From: Grammothele lineata
Taxonomy: Eukaryota; Basidiomycota; Agaricomycetes; Polyporales; Polyporaceae
Assembly (NCBI GenBank): GCA_002150815.3
Contig: NDFF03000018.1
Span: forward strand, 229,074 to 293,073
Reading direction: 5' to 3'
Length of the DNA: 64,000 nt
Positions within the stretch are counted from its first letter, which is position 1; every line of letters starts with the position of its first letter. The position numbers were made by a program, and so were the translations under genes. Under the pieces are notes generated by a model. That model searched no databases. It was given only the letters and a program-made list of their open reading frames with translations, and was not told the DNA's origin. Positions 45,454 to 58,089 of this stretch are shown here, piece by piece.

Positions 45454-47223
45454 ATGCCAAAGGCCCCCAAAGCTCTCCCAAAGCAAAAGCACGACCCGCT
45501 CCACGTCCAGCTCGGCGAGGACGAGGTCTACGCCAAGTACGGCCGCATCTCGCAGCCTGGGCGCCGCCGCAAGTCCCGCGCAAAAGACGACGACGACGAA
45601 TCCGGCGAAGTCGGTCCCGTCTCCCACTCGGTCCCAGATCTCCTTCTCATCTATCTTCCATAGGCTATCCTCGACCCTAAACCTCCCGCCGCATCTTTGA
45701 GCTCGCGCGCGACCAACAGGAGGAGTTCGACGAGCATGATCTGGACGACGAGGAAGAGACAGACGGCCCTCACCCTCTGTCCATCCCCCGAGACGCCCAG
45801 GAGGATGACGACGATCTCGACTTGGACCAGTATGAAGACCAGGACGAAGAGGAGATTGAGGAGATTGTGAGTAACCACGTCGGACCTATTACGCTCCATG
45901 ATGACAAGCTCTGCCAGGAAGTTGATGAGGATGACATGAGGGCCCTGGACGCGATGCTCCCCGCTAATGCCGGTGAACGGAGAACACTCGCAGACATCAT
46001 TTTCTCGAAGCTCGATAGTCTTGAATCGGGCCAGGCCGACACAAAACAGCAAGAGCGCCGTGGTTAGTCCATGTCGTCATCCCAACCCGCGATCTTGCTA
46101 ATCTGGCGTAGATCCCGACCGTATACCCGATCCTGCAGCCGGACTCGATCCTAAAGTTGTCGAAGTCTACACAAAGTATGAGTTACACCTTCCGTGTGAC
46201 CGCGCTTGGCTGAAGCCTGTGCAGAGTTGGACAGATGCTCACTCGTTACAAGTCCGGGCCTTTGCCGAAGCCCTTCAAAATCATACCTTCACTTCCTCAG
46301 TGGTCGCGCATACTCGCGTTAACACACCCCGAAAACTGGTCACCTCAGGCGTGCCATGCCGCGACACGTATTTTCACCTCTCAAATGAAGCCACCTCAAG
46401 CACGACTATTCCTCGAGGTCGTTTTACTGGATGCGATCAGAGAAGATATCCGACTAACGCGTGAAGGGGCGCGCAAAAACAAGAACCATCGGAAGCTCAA
46501 CGTGCATTATTACGAGAGCTTGAAGCGCGCAATGTACAAGCCAGGTGCCGTGTTCAAGGGCATCGTGTTCCCATTGCTCAACGTGTGTAATCTGTCTTGC
46601 GTTGATCACGTCTCGTAATCCAATGATTTCCCACACAGTCCGGTTGTACGCTCCAGGAGGCAGCGATCGTTGCCTCTGTCCTGGCTAAGGTCAAGATTCC
46701 TCTTGGTCACTCGGCCGCCGCCCTCATGCGGTTGGCCAACATGGATTACTCTGGTCAGTCATCTCATGCTGTCGGACTATCCGGTAGAGGTCGATCTGAC
46801 TAACTTCACGCACGCTTAGGCGCCAACTCTCTGTTTATCCGCGTCCTTCTCGACAAGAAGCATGCGCTCCCTTACAAGGTTGTGGATGCGTTAGTCTTCC
46901 ACTTCATCCGCCTCTCCAACACCTATAAGGCCCGGAGAGCAGGCGACGTGGAGAAACTTCCAGTGCTGTGGCACCAAAGTCTTCTGGTGTTCTGCCAGCG
47001 GTGCGTCATCTACCAGCTCCATTACCAGCTCGTACCCATGTGTCGTCGTTCCACCTCCAGTTATGCGTCAGATTTGACCCCAGACCAGAAGGATGCACTT
47101 CTGGACGTGATTCGTGTCACCTCCCATCCGCAAATCAGTCCTGAAGTTCGCCGCGAGCTTGTCAGCTCTGTTGAGCGTGGAGCGCCCCGTCCAGATGCCG
47201 ACGGCGACGTGTCAATGGCATAG
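45454..47223 (+). CDS. ENP1: Bystin/Enp1, 40S ribosome-assembly factor (apparent 1-nt frameshift)
   Basis: Exons 45454..45609, 45664..46062, 46112..46175, 46225..46582, 46639..46753, 46820..47000 and 47061..47223 total 1436 nt, one short of a multiple of three. Translation gives an acidic N-terminus, [21 protein letters not shown], the bystin core [41 protein letters not shown] and [18 protein letters not shown] at the end. Enp1 is a nuclear 90S and pre-40S assembly factor. Just inside exon 2 the conserved AILDPK is in one frame and the continuing [13 protein letters not shown] in another, as if one A were missing from an A-run near 45680. An in-frame TAA would otherwise follow. A rare acceptor at tttgag (45700) would skip the problem at the cost of 12 conserved residues. 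Either a sequencing error or a real lesion. Confidence 0.88.
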
Positions 47224-47402
47224 CATGTTTGTTCGTTGTGTAGTTGTAGTGCAGACCGTCACGATGTACGCTTTGGTTTGTCACTGTATTGATCTCGCAT
47301 TGTCTTCGTTTATCCGAACAGACGAGCGGTGAGCGCCGAAATCACTATGGGGCATTTACTAGACTACTGTACTTCTGAGATAAATTATGACAGAGCCCCG
47401 GG

Positions 47403-50400
47403 TTAATGTGTCTTCTTCCGCTTCTTTGACACCTTGTCCTCCTTCGGTGCTGACCGAATAGCGCCCAATACGTCCGCAAGACCGTCATACGCACCTTCAT
47501 CCTCTTGGTGTCGCTTCCGCTTGCTCTTCTTCTCCTTCTCGCCACGCTGCTTCTCTTTGGGTTTAGAGTGAGCGTTCGCAGTGTCAACCCCCGTCGCGAG
47601 CTCCGCCTTCTTGACCTTCTTGCCAAGCGTCGCATCGAAGACGGCGTCGATCTCGTCCTGCGGCTGCGCCTTGCGCTTGCGCTTATCCGCCTTCGCCGGC
47701 CTCACATCCTCCTCATGCACCTCATCGGATCTAGGGGCCTGCTCCGACTTCGGCGGAACACTAGTGGCCGCAGACGCAGTAGCGGCTGCAGCGGCAGCCC
47801 CACTCGCACCAACTTTCGCCGCGGCCGGCTTGAGACCGGCACCCGCGGACGCGGCTTTAGCCGCGGCCTGCATGCTCTTCCAGCGCTCCGGGTCGCGTTG
47901 GAGAACGTGAAGGTTCAGGTTGCGCGCAAAGAACCTGCCGTAGAACGAACCGGCGAGTGTGTGCTCGTGCGGGAGCAGCGACCGCGCGATCTTCTCCTTT
48001 AGGTACGGATCGGCGACGGCCCAGCAGCGATCGGCGACGCGCGAGCCGATGCGGTCGTCGACGAGGACGTGGTAATGACCGAGGAAGGCGAGCACGAGCC
48101 CGCGTCGCGCCTTTGGGGGCACTGTGGGCGAGTCGAGTACGGCATCAAGCACCCGTGAGCTGGTGGGATGCTGCGCCATTTGGATGAGGTCGTCGAAGGA
48201 GAGTGATTGTATACTGGGCATACATTCAGCAAGCATGTCGTAGGTTGTACTAGACAAGAGAGAATATACCTGCTCAGGACAACCTCGTTGTGTGGGGATG
48301 GTAGTCGAAGCATGGCCTGAAGAAGTACAGCGCCTTGGACCTTCGGCTCGAGGTCATCAACAGGTCTTCGCCGTTTGTGGCGCGGCTCCGCTTCTGCGGA
48401 CTCCTTTTCCTGGTTGGCAGATGCCAACGCGTGTTGATACTCCTATGTGTGACTGGTTTAGCAAGGACACTACACAGCGACGTAAGCGCTGACCTCGTAA
48501 GCCTTGAGCCGTAGTGCGCATGGGACGAATAGAAGTTTCCTCTCCTCTGTGCCTGTGTCTAATGCGTCGACCAACAACTGGCCAGGTTTCTCAATGAGGA
48601 TATGCCTTTGTGAATGAGTGTCTATATACCTGGTTCAGGTTCTGGGCATCTGCCCGCAAAGTGCTCACTCGATCAACAAGTGCTCGAAGTACACCTATTC
48701 GAGCGTTCTCTGCGGAGTATTAGGAGTACGTTCACGCGAGAGAGACATATCACTTACTGACGATCTTGCTAGCAACGCTCTGCAGCTCTTCCACCGTTGA
48801 ACTCAGTTGCTCCTCATGCAACCGCTCGATACCTTTGGCAACGACAAAATTGGCTACGGGATGGACGGCTAATTTCTGGAGTTTGCCAGCGAAGTAGGTG
48901 TGCCAGAGAATATTGAAGACGCGCTCAGGAGATTTTAGAACGAGTGTTTCCAACAAATGGGATGCGGTAGGGTCGCGGAGAAGCGTGATGAGGTAGTCCG
49001 ACTCAGGAATATCTACCTCAGCATCTGTATCTGTTCCCCATATAGTGAGATACTCATTCGTTGATATAACATCATCAACTTACGAATCTGAGAGATCATG
49101 CCAACCAAAGCATGATCCATGAGTGAGCCTGGTGAGTCGGACAGGTGATATGCTGACTCTAGTTCGAGTAACATCTGGTCACGCGGTCAGCCTGCTGGTA
49201 ATAATGCAACATGATGAGACAATACCTGTAGCACTGGGCTTGCCACAGAATTCGCAGCAAGCGCTCGGACCTCGTTTTCTCCCAATGTATCCCGTAGGGC
49301 ATTAATGATCCGCACCGCAACCTCGCGGAAGTCTTTTGGCACACGGCTCGTGGGGCGGCGGGAAGCCGATTCTTGGACATCTTCAAAAACAGACTTCATA
49401 GGACCCTGTCGAGATTTATACGCAGCGCTCTTCTTGGAACGAAGCTTCCCACCATCACCTCCGGCCTCGGCCAATGCACCGAGTACATTCGGTGCGAGGT
49501 GCAGTAGCAATGCGCGGACGACATGTGAAGCGAAAGGGTCCATTATGAGTGTAGGAAAATGCGGCCTTAGCTCCTGTGACATATGTTGAATGGGTGAGTG
49601 ACGGGACGACGTGAGCGAAGTACGGGACATACCTCACAAGCATCTAAGATTAGTCGTGTGAAAGTTCGAAGTTCACCCACGTCCTCTTGCGTCTCTGGTG
49701 GGGGAGGCATAATCCCGCGTGTCTGGAGAAGGTTAGTGAGGCCATTCAAAGACTAGGTATCATACCCACCTCTCTCGACACGGTTTCACTGCCGACCGCG
49801 AGTAGAGTTTGCAGCACATGGGATGCAAAGCGGTGTTTGCTCAACTGCTCAAAACTGCGTTTCTGCGTTCAGTTGAGAAATGCGTTGAGATGCAGAGGGC
49901 ACATCCTACTCACGAACCACTGAGGCTGTCCATGAACACACGTCTGGCAAAATCGTCCATGGAATAAACCATGCGCTCCAGAATTGTTGAGCAGTCCGGA
50001 TCAGTCGCAAGTTGTTTCTCCTTCCCCGACATTTCTGTCAGAGCTGCAACAAAGAACAGCCGACGGTCTACCCCACGCATCTGAGTGACATTGTTGAAGC
50101 GAGATAGCCCGTAAGAACACACCTTCATTTGGATCCACATCCTCATCTCCATCCACTCCGGGTTTTGTCTCTTGCCAATCCCGAATCTGCACATCGACGG
50201 TACGAAAGTATGCTTTGACCTCTGCGTCTACGAATCCAAACGGGGCCGCTAGATCGACAGCATCCTGACGAGCGGGTACGATCCAGGAGGGTCCGGCCTC
50301 TTCCTCGTCGCGAGGCTCCGGTGCAAATTCGGTTTGTCGAATAGCCCTATCTTCTTCAATGTTCTTCTTGTGTTTCTTTCCGCGTTTTCTATTTTCTCTT

Positions 50401-50405
50401 GGCAT
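47403..50405 (-). CDS. NOP9: Nop9, Pumilio-type nucleolar RNA-binding protein
   Basis: Eleven exons: 50123..50405, 49914..50067, 49770..49854, 49633..49722, 49226..49573, 49084..49174, 48758..49030, 48630..48694, 48494..48577, 48270..48439 and 47403..48249, giving 2490 nt and 829 residues. It begins with a basic nuclear signal ([15 protein letters not shown]) and carries scattered Puf-type repeats, such as [72 protein letters not shown] and [19 protein letters not shown]. The C-terminus is Lys/Arg-rich ([20 protein letters not shown]). Nop9 is needed for 18S rRNA maturation. The exon 8-9 junction (48578..48629) was chosen to keep frame and is the least certain part. Confidence 0.9.
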
Positions 50406-50573
50406 GATGGAGCAAGTCGACGAAAAGGAGTGCGATGACCAGTGAGCGGAAGGAAGAAAAGCTAATGATCGGCGGAGGTGGGCGCCTCCTCGAGCCACAA
50501 TCTCCCTGCTCAAGCTTCAAGCTTCAAGTCGGGCCGGCGAGGCGGGCGAGATCCTCGACCCCGAACCCCAACC
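50406..50573. promoter_or_regulatory. Divergent promoter shared by NOP9 and CTU1
   Basis: Only 168 bp separate the two start codons. It includes the inverted short word caagcttcaagcttcaag (50513..50530). Both genes serve RNA and translation, so shared control is plausible. Confidence 0.6.
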
Positions 50574-51967
50574 ATGCCTCCGCGGAACTGCGCCCTCTGC
50601 GACGATGCCCGCGCAATACTCAAACGTCCGAAAACTGGTCAACAAATATGCAAAGAGTGCTTCTTTTATGTTTTCGAGACAGAGGTTCACAACACAATTA
50701 CCGAAACATGTCTGTTCAAGCCCGGGGACCGTGTCGCGATTGGGGCTTCGGGAGGCAAAGGTACGTTTAGCCGTGTCCGAACAGTCACAAAGGAATTCAA
50801 ACAAGTTCTAGATTCTACTGTGCTTGCCCATGTCATGAAGACCCTCAACGAACGCTACAACTACGGGCTCGAACTGTTCCTCCTATCGATAGATGAGGGT
50901 ATTACAGGATACCGGGACGACTCGCTTGAGGTACGCCCCTCGCTACGCCCATACTAGTCACTAGCTCACAGCCCCGGAAGACTGTGAAGCGGAATCAACA
51001 ACAGTATGACATGCCGCTCAAAATCATATCTTACGACGAACTCTATGGCTGGACAATGGACGCAATTGTGTCCCAGGTCGGCAAGAAAAACAATTGTACA
51101 TTCTGTGGGGTGTTTAGAAGGCAGGCACTTGACAGAGGAGCAGCTATTCTCGATGTGGACCATATCGTCACTGGTCATAATGCTGACGATATCGCAGAAA
51201 CAGTCCTCATGAATAGTCAGTTGTTTTGGTCGTACCTCTCCCCCGACTCGAGACTCATCTTGGGCCCAGTAATGCGTGGCGACATTGCGCGCCTTGGCCG
51301 CTGTACATCAATTTGTACTCAAGGCGAAGATACCATTAAGCGATCGAAGCCGTTCAAGTACGCTTATGAGAAGGAGATTGTAATGTGAGTTTCATCCTTC
51401 TGTACATACCAGTCCTGCCTGAAGAACTGGCGCAGGTATGCATACTTTAAGAAACTCGATTACTTCTCAACAGAGTGCATCTATTCTCCTGATGCGTATC
51501 GAGGACATGCGAGGGCATTTCTAAAGGATTTGGAGGCTGCACGACCTAGCGCGATCATCGATATCATCCATTCTGGTGAGGCATTCGAGATCAAAGAAGA
51601 TGTCAAAGTAACCCAGAAGCACCAACGTGAGTTATACTTGTCCCCTGTAGTACTAGTCATGCCCCTAAGGACCTTTCAGGGATCTGCAGGAGATGTGGAT
51701 ACATGTCAAGTAATGAGCTCTGTAAGGCATGCACACTCTTGGAGGGACTAGAGCGGGGTATGGCCAAGGCGGCAGTGGTACGTAAATCCACGTCTCACAA
51801 TGGTGTCTCTAGTATTCACGTTAGCGTTCTAGACGGATCGAGCCAGGAAGAAATTGGACGCAGATGGCCCAGCTCCTGACAACTTACGCACAATTCCTCT
51901 CTTCCAACTACCTGCCGGTGTACGGCAAAGTACACCGATTCCTGTGAAGATCGAGATGTCGCCTTGA
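50574..51967 (+). CDS. CTU1: Cytoplasmic tRNA 2-thiolation protein Ctu1/Ncs6
   Basis: Exons 50574..50760, 50812..50930, 50981..51215, 51270..51384, 51436..51626, 51680..51777 and 51833..51967 give 1080 nt and 359 residues, a normal length. It adenylates U34 of tRNA (Lys, Glu, Gln) and accepts sulfur from Urm1. Motifs: N-terminal zinc ribbon [25 protein letters not shown], the PP-loop ASGGKDSTVL (completed across the first intron), [27 protein letters not shown] and the C-terminal zinc site [20 protein letters not shown]. The acceptor of the second intron ends in ggaag; a cacag six bases upstream would add three residues. Confidence 0.95.
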
Positions 51968-52243
51968 CACGATGTTATACACCCGTCGTTTGTTTGTAGA
52001 CTTTGTAGCTTTAGCAGGTTGTATCGCTGATAATTTATGGTCGGATACATGTTTGTGGTACTTTGATCAGTATGATGCGTGACTGACTCTCACCTGGTAA
52101 ACCGTGGGTACAGAGACGATCTTCGTGATGGTACAGCAGGTGACGGCCCGAGGCCAGGCACGGGTGGCGGTGTCCAGACTGGGCGTGCTTGAGCTTTGGA
52201 TCTATCACTCCTTGGACGGAAAGCAGTTGCACACTCCACGACC

Positions 52244-53975
52244 ATGGCCATCGACGGTCTGATCATCCTCGACAACGCAGGGTCTGTTCTCTCCAACCGC
52301 ACACTGTTCGAAGTGCTCATTCGTCTGACTCAAGGCGCCCGATTGTTCAATCTGGCTTCCACTCTTTCGCACCAGCCTACCCCCTTCTCCACATTGACGC
52401 ACTCAACATTGCACTCGCGAATGTCTCGCGTTCAACCGATGTCGACCCTGTCCTATACGTACCCGCGATTGACGTCGACAAGCCGAGCGCATGCTGTCAT
52501 ATCAAGCGTGGAGAGCTTCGGTATCTTAGCCCCGTGAGCGGAGACCGTGAGTACATTCAAGAGCATCAACGCAACTTGCTCAGACGAAGCCGACATAGTT
52601 GATCCGCTTTACGCCTTTTCGTTCCTGCAAACATTTGTGGACATTCTCCAGGAGTATTTTGGACATCTATCGGCTGAGACGTTGAAGGATAACTTTGACA
52701 TAGTGTATCAGGTACGTTCCCAGCGAGGCGACTGGTTCACGTACCTCGGGATGAACATGATGGTATAGCTGCTGGAAGAAACGCTTGATGCTGGTGGTCA
52801 TCCTCTGACGACCTCACCAAATGCCTTAAGAGATATCGTGCTTCCCCCAACGCTACTACACAAAGTGCTTTCAGTAGCTGGGGTCTCGGGCTTAGCAAAC
52901 TCGTCAAGCAACTCGCATCCCTTCGCCTCCCCGATTCCTTGGCGAAAGGCAGGAGTACGATACAACAATAATGAAATCTACTTTGACGTCAATGAAATAC
53001 TGGAGGCAATTGTGAACAAGTACGCGTTCTATCACTTGCGCTGTTAGTCGCGAGTAACATCTGGCAAACAGGAACGGGACGCTAGTAACAAGCACGATAT
53101 GGGGCACCGTAGAATCAAACTGCAAGCTGTCAGGTATTGGTTTTGACCTACAAGCGTTGGACGTGCTTACTCAACCTCCGTCATCTAGGAACCCCGGACC
53201 TCCTGCTGACGTTCTCGAATGCTCAGTCCCTAGTAGACTGTTCGTTCCACCCATGCGTTCGGTACGCCGTATTTGCCTCTATGACCGAAAGACTCTTTGT
53301 CGATGCCCTTCGATGTACAGCTTGCAACGCTGGACGCGGGACAGAGTACTTTCATTCGTACCTCCAGATGGAAAATTCAAGCTCATGGACTACCGCTACA
53401 CCCCCGCGACTGCTTCTGCTATCGCGCAATCCGCTGTCCCAATCGCGCTTCGTCCGACGATTACTTTGGACGAGCGCGGGGGAACTTTGGACGTCACGCT
53501 TGCTTCACGGCTTACCACGCGGTCGATGGAGAACGTGGTGATTGAGCTCTACCTCGGTGAGGGAGCCACGAGTGCGAGTTGCCTCGTGTCGCATGGTGCT
53601 GGATGGGCGTTCAACCCGAGAACACAGGTAGAAGGGCTCGACTACTATACTCATCAGGATACGGTATTGAGCACCGCTGCATACAGACTTTGACATGGGA
53701 GTTGAAGGAGGTCGTGCCCTCTGCAAGTTACACGCTTAGAGGATCGTTCATTTCAACGTGAGTAACAAGATTATATAAAGTGAACGTCTGCTGAGAATGC
53801 TATTATCAGCGCGGAGAATCCGCGACCAGCAAGGGCATTCCATGTACACTTCAATTTGCCTCAGCACAACTTTTCAGCCATCAAGATAGAGCAGCTGAAA
53901 CTAACTGGCGAGGTTTACAAGCCCTATAAAGGGATGCGTGGAACGTCGCAGGGCGATATCGAGTGGAGATGGTAA
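52244..53975 (+). CDS. APM3: AP-3 adaptor complex subunit mu
   Basis: Exons 52244..52281, 52335..52546, 52584..52711, 52769..53019, 53072..53133, 53189..53261, 53321..53627, 53687..53757 and 53810..53975 give 1308 nt and 435 residues. AP-3 mu recognises sorting signals and sends cargo from Golgi/endosomes to the vacuole. The N-terminal longin domain starts MAIDGLIILDNAGRPIVQSG and includes LYAFSFLQTFVDILQEYFG. The mu homology domain contains the ASPIPWRKAGVRYNNNEIYFDVNE start, FHPCVR, FVPPDGKFKLMDYRY and the C-terminal LKLTGEVYKPYKGMRG-x-x-x-GDIEWRW signature. All splice sites are GT-AG and in phase. Confidence 0.93.
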
Positions 53976-54235
53976 TTATTGAATACTCCGCATATATAGC
54001 TATCCTCTTTGCGGGAATGTTCAACAAAGGATGGACGAAAAGATCGCTTGGCACGAAAAATGGCAGCATTAGGAATACTTTTATGCTCTAAAGACTATAC
54101 GAAGATAAAATGTGAGAGATGGCAGGATCATGACAATGGGGCGTAAAAATGAACAACCGCAACCCTTTTCCTGCCTTCCCTCCGCTACGACTGTCTGCTA
54201 GTCTTCGGGAGTGTTCAGCATTGTCCGACTAGCGA

Positions 54236-55402
54236 TCAATGAGCAGACCTCAAGACCTTGTTGAAGATCCTGTCAACCTTCGCCCAATCGACAACCGTCC
54301 AGAAGCGCTTCATATACTCCTCCTTGCCCCAAACACCGTACCCCGCGCTCACCCAGGCGTGCTCGTGCACGGAGACACAGAGGAGTGGGTAGAGCGTCGC
54401 CCCGAGCTTCTTCGGGTCGAGCCTGCTAGGGTCGGCGCGGGTGGCATGAGTGTTCCTAGGGGTAGGGTAATGCGTCGACATCGTCCTCGCGGGAGTATGA
54501 GGGTCAATGGGAGGCAGTCCACCAAGAGGGGCACCGGACAGCGGCGAGCTCGCCAGGAGAGGCGTGGATGAGGACGAAGGGGCGACGTGAGGGTCTGAGG
54601 GGGTAGTGAAGCTCGGCGCCTGGCCGCCCTGCTCAATGAGCGTGAGCGTAGGCTGGCCGACGGCGTGGACCCACTCCTCGAGTGCGGGTGAGGAAGCCGA
54701 GGACTGTACGAGCAGTGTACCAGCCCCGAAGGTAGGCACAATGGCGAGCTGGGCGTCGCGGTCGGTGACGAGCCACATCCAGCCCGAGGAGAACATGCCT
54801 AGAGTTGCGGCACTGAAGCTGGACTGGAACTGCGCCAGAGAGCCGTATTGATATATAATGCGCTTTTGCAGGTCTGTGCCAAGGAGTGCATCTTTATGTG
54901 ACGTAGCGTCCGCTGGAGGAGGTTTCTGCAGGCTGCATGAGCGGGGAGAGGGTGTGACTTGTCATAACGAAATACGCACTAGACTCTCCAAGAAGAACGA
55001 ATTGTTCAGTGCTTCCGACGCATAATTAAACTCAAGGACCTTGTTAGGGTCTCGAGCGGCATCGACGATGGTCTGGACGATGCCCTTGTTCTCAAGTGCC
55101 GTGCCTACGAATTGCCAGCCAGGAGCTCAGCACGCTGCGTCGCGCAACGGACGAAACTAGACTGTGTACATACCTCGGACCTGGTCGTTCAGCCTGTCCA
55201 GAAGCCCCTTCTGGTAGTCCTCCGCAATCATCTTGAGCGTATGGGGTGGTAGAAACGTCCCGAGCCCCTCCTCGACGGGATACGAGAGCGTCCGAGGTCG
55301 ATGTAGAGCTCTTGACCGGACGCGACATGAGCGTGCACACGCTGAGGCAGCGCGCACAACGCGCGACGTGCTTGCAGGGGCCCGGAGCGCAAACGCAGAC
55401 AT
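54236..55402 (-). CDS. Mitochondrial small ribosomal subunit protein, SOD-like (mS42/mS43 type)
   Basis: Exons 55174..55402, 54980..55104 and 54236..54925 give 1044 nt and 347 residues. The N-terminus is rich in Arg, Ala and Ser and looks like a mitochondrial presequence. The body is an iron/manganese superoxide dismutase fold: YPVEEGLGTFLPPH, LNNSFFLESL, FQSSFSAATLGMFSSGWMWLV, LLCVSVHEHAWVSAGYG and a WTVVDWAKVDRIF end. The usual metal ligands are not all in place, as in the mitoribosomal proteins mS42 (Rsm26) and mS43 (Mrp1). A Pro/Ser/Thr-rich insert (about residues 215-275) lies inside the C-terminal domain. Which of the two paralogues it is cannot be settled here. Confidence 0.85.
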
Positions 55403-55631
55403 GGTCGGAGGGAAGAGTGAGGGAGACTACGGTCGGAACAGCACACACGAGAGAGCGGGAGCGAGCGTAGCTGTGAGCGCCTCTCTGAACTTTTTGGACG
55501 CGCTACGGGCGTCTGTTTGAGTAGCCGTGGCTGCTTGATTCGGCCTGGAACTGCGCCCGTACGTTCCCTGACTTCTCCACGTCGACACACCTTGCGTCCT
55601 CTCTTCGTCCTATTCCCACCCACTCTCGTTC
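55403..55631. promoter_or_regulatory. Divergent promoter shared by the mitoribosomal gene and OST2
   Basis: 229 bp between the two start codons. No specific element recognised. Confidence 0.5.
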
Positions 55632-56118
55632 ATGGCACCCCCCAAAACCGCACCGCCCGCGAAGGCCGCCCCTCCGCCATCTGCGCAGAGCCCTCTATTG
55701 TCGCTGTGGAGGGCTTACTACGACACAACCTCAACGCGTCTCAAGACCATCGACGCGTTCTTGGTCTTCCTGATGCTCTCTGGCATCATCCAATTCCTCT
55801 ACTGTATCCTTGTTACAGACTTCCCCTTCAATGCCTTCCTTGCAGGGTACGCCTGACCGCCGTTCACATTGATTGTCCCTCACCTGTGCCCATCTAGCTT
55901 TGCGAGCTGTGTCGGGCAATTCGTCCTTGCTGCATCCCTCCGTTCGCAGGTCAACCCAGCCAATAGGTCCGAGTTCAAAGAGGTGTCCCCCGAACGGTAC
56001 GTTCCCGTGTATCATGTAATCGAAGACGCATGGGCTCACAACTTGCCTTAGAGCATTTGCTGATTTTGCTCTTGGGTCCATCGTACTGCACTTCTTTGTG
56101 TACAACTTCCTCGGATGA
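55632..56118 (+). CDS. OST2: Oligosaccharyltransferase subunit Ost2/DAD1
   Basis: Exons 55632..55846, 55898..55996 and 56052..56118 give 381 nt and 126 residues, the usual size. The protein is a small multi-span ER membrane subunit of the complex that transfers the N-glycan to nascent proteins. Family signatures are LWRAYYDTTSTRLKTIDAFL, LSGIIQFLYCILVTDFPFNAFLAG, CVGQFVLAASLRSQVNP and the conserved end FADFALGSIVLHFFVYNFLG. The N-terminal Pro/Ala-rich 20 residues are variable in fungi. Confidence 0.95.
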
Positions 56119-58089
56119 ATGAGCACTCTTATTTGCTGTGGCCTGGATGGAAGGAGAGTGCTTGGTCGTGTATTGTCAGACATACGTGTACAAGGGCGTT
56201 GTAAGGCCCAGAACTATAATTATCCCATGATCATACGGGGGACGGCAGCCTGTGCACGAGACGGGGTAGCTGTACGAGAACAGTGAGGAATGTGAAGATT
56301 ATGGTAGCATAAGTTGTAGATTCAAGAGAACCAGCTGAGCAACGTACAATGGTGTGACGAGTGGCCCGATCTACTTGAGCGGGTTACTTCCGCTCGAATG
56401 AATCGGAGCGCTGAAATTCTGAGAGTTAGTATCACGACGCTGACCATTGCCGAGGGATGCATACTCCGCATATAACAACAGCGAAATCAAAGAGATATTC
56501 CCCTGCCCTCGATTCTCAGCAAGAAACACCCGCAACGCCTCAAGTTGATTTCACATACCGAATTCAAGGTAGGAACGGAGAAGCTCTGACGGACATATGA
56601 ATGCATATTAAACACGCGAAGTCTAAAAAAGAGGCATACTCACGTCTAATGTCCTTGTTCGGGACGTTGGCCAGCTTGGGTCTAGCAATGCGAAATAAGG
56701 GAGCCACCCGGTGGAACTCAAGGAAAAGAGGCGCACGTTAGGCCTGTTGTCCTTCTGATGCCGGCGAGAAAGGCACTCAACAGCGCCGCATCGATTCCAA
56801 GGTGAATGAGAGTTCCAAACATGACGATGTGGGTTAACGGCTAAGGCCAAGGGGGGTATGTGCGTCGAGCGAGGCTGCCAGAGAAGGAGGTAGGATGCAC
56901 GCGAGAGGTCCTGGGAGGTTCTCATCACAGAAACGGGGACGAAATTAAAAGGAAGTGTTATGATTAAAACGATCACAATGGATTGTAGAGAGTTATAATG
57001 ATTTGATGGACCTTGTAACACCGTTCTTACGTGTGTTCAACCTCCGATTGACTCCTAAAGAAAGCCCATCATTCGAAGCGCTCGCAGGCGTCTTCCAATG
57101 CTCTCCCAATGCATTCCAAGGCCTTCGCCATCGCCTCCTCACCCATGCCAATCCTCGTGCCCTCTTTCCAGTCGCGCTCGACTGCTTCACATGACTCATC
57201 CTGGCAACGCATCACGGCTGGCCTCCTGTAACCAGCGGGGTTCGAAACGTAGTCGTCAAGACGTCGCGCGAACACATTTTGACTTAGGCAACTTTTGCTC
57301 CTTCCCTCCATCCTCTTCCATGACCTTACCCTTGCGCGGCTCTGGAATCTTTCTGGTGGGTACATCATTACTTGTTCACTCGCCCTGTAGTATGCTCAGA
57401 ATAGTTCTCCCGGTCGAGGCGAAGCTGAAGGATGTCTGCATGGCCAGTCGAATACTGATAGAGACGACGATATGAACAGAGGTTGGCAGCAGCGCATTAT
57501 TGGACGGACGGACGGACGGATTAAGATGGTCAAGCTATCATTTCGCAAACACACCTGATAGTGAGTTCGTTTGTTCTCTTTTCGCAATGTGCAATGCGCC
57601 GACGATAGCATGCTGGTCACTTCACTTGTCCGACGAGAGTCTCGAAGGCGTGGTCCCTGGGAGCCCGCTGTACGATTCCGACCACGAAATCACCACAAGA
57701 GCCTCGACGATCCGGTGCGACGATAGCCCAGACGCGTGGCTCGTCCTCCTTGTTCGTCCAGCGAGGGCCCGTTCGTTGCCACGTTCGCGCTGTACCTGAT
57801 GGGGATGGCCAGCGTCGCGAGCCCGCCGCAGGACGCGCGCCGGCCGCTCACGGTGAGTCTACGATTCTCGAGGATGTGGGGTTCGGCTGTCCCGGCAGTG
57901 GAGGACGTTGCGCTCGACGGCTGACCGGTCTCGACCCCGGTATGTGCTTCGACATGCACGATCACAGGGTTTACCACAGCTCGCTCTGCTGTTCATCCTC
58001 CCTCGAGTGCGTGTTCAGTACTTCTAGCTCCTCTCGTGCCACGCTGACGTGCGTTTCGTGGCGACGGTTTCCGCTGTGTCTCGGCGGGG
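56119..58089. other. Gene-poor interval downstream of OST2
   Basis: About 2 kb. The first 1.3 kb is AT-richer and holds only short unsupported frames. The part 57600..58080 is GC-rich with several 60-125-codon frames on both strands, none recognised. A decayed coding sequence is possible but not demonstrable by eye. A ggacggacggacgga run lies at about 57504..57519. Confidence 0.45.

Noticed and set aside
57690..57977. Coding-like GC-rich frames on both strands near 57.7 kb
   Set aside because: No family signal, no consistent splice model; could be remnant coding sequence but cannot be supported by eye.
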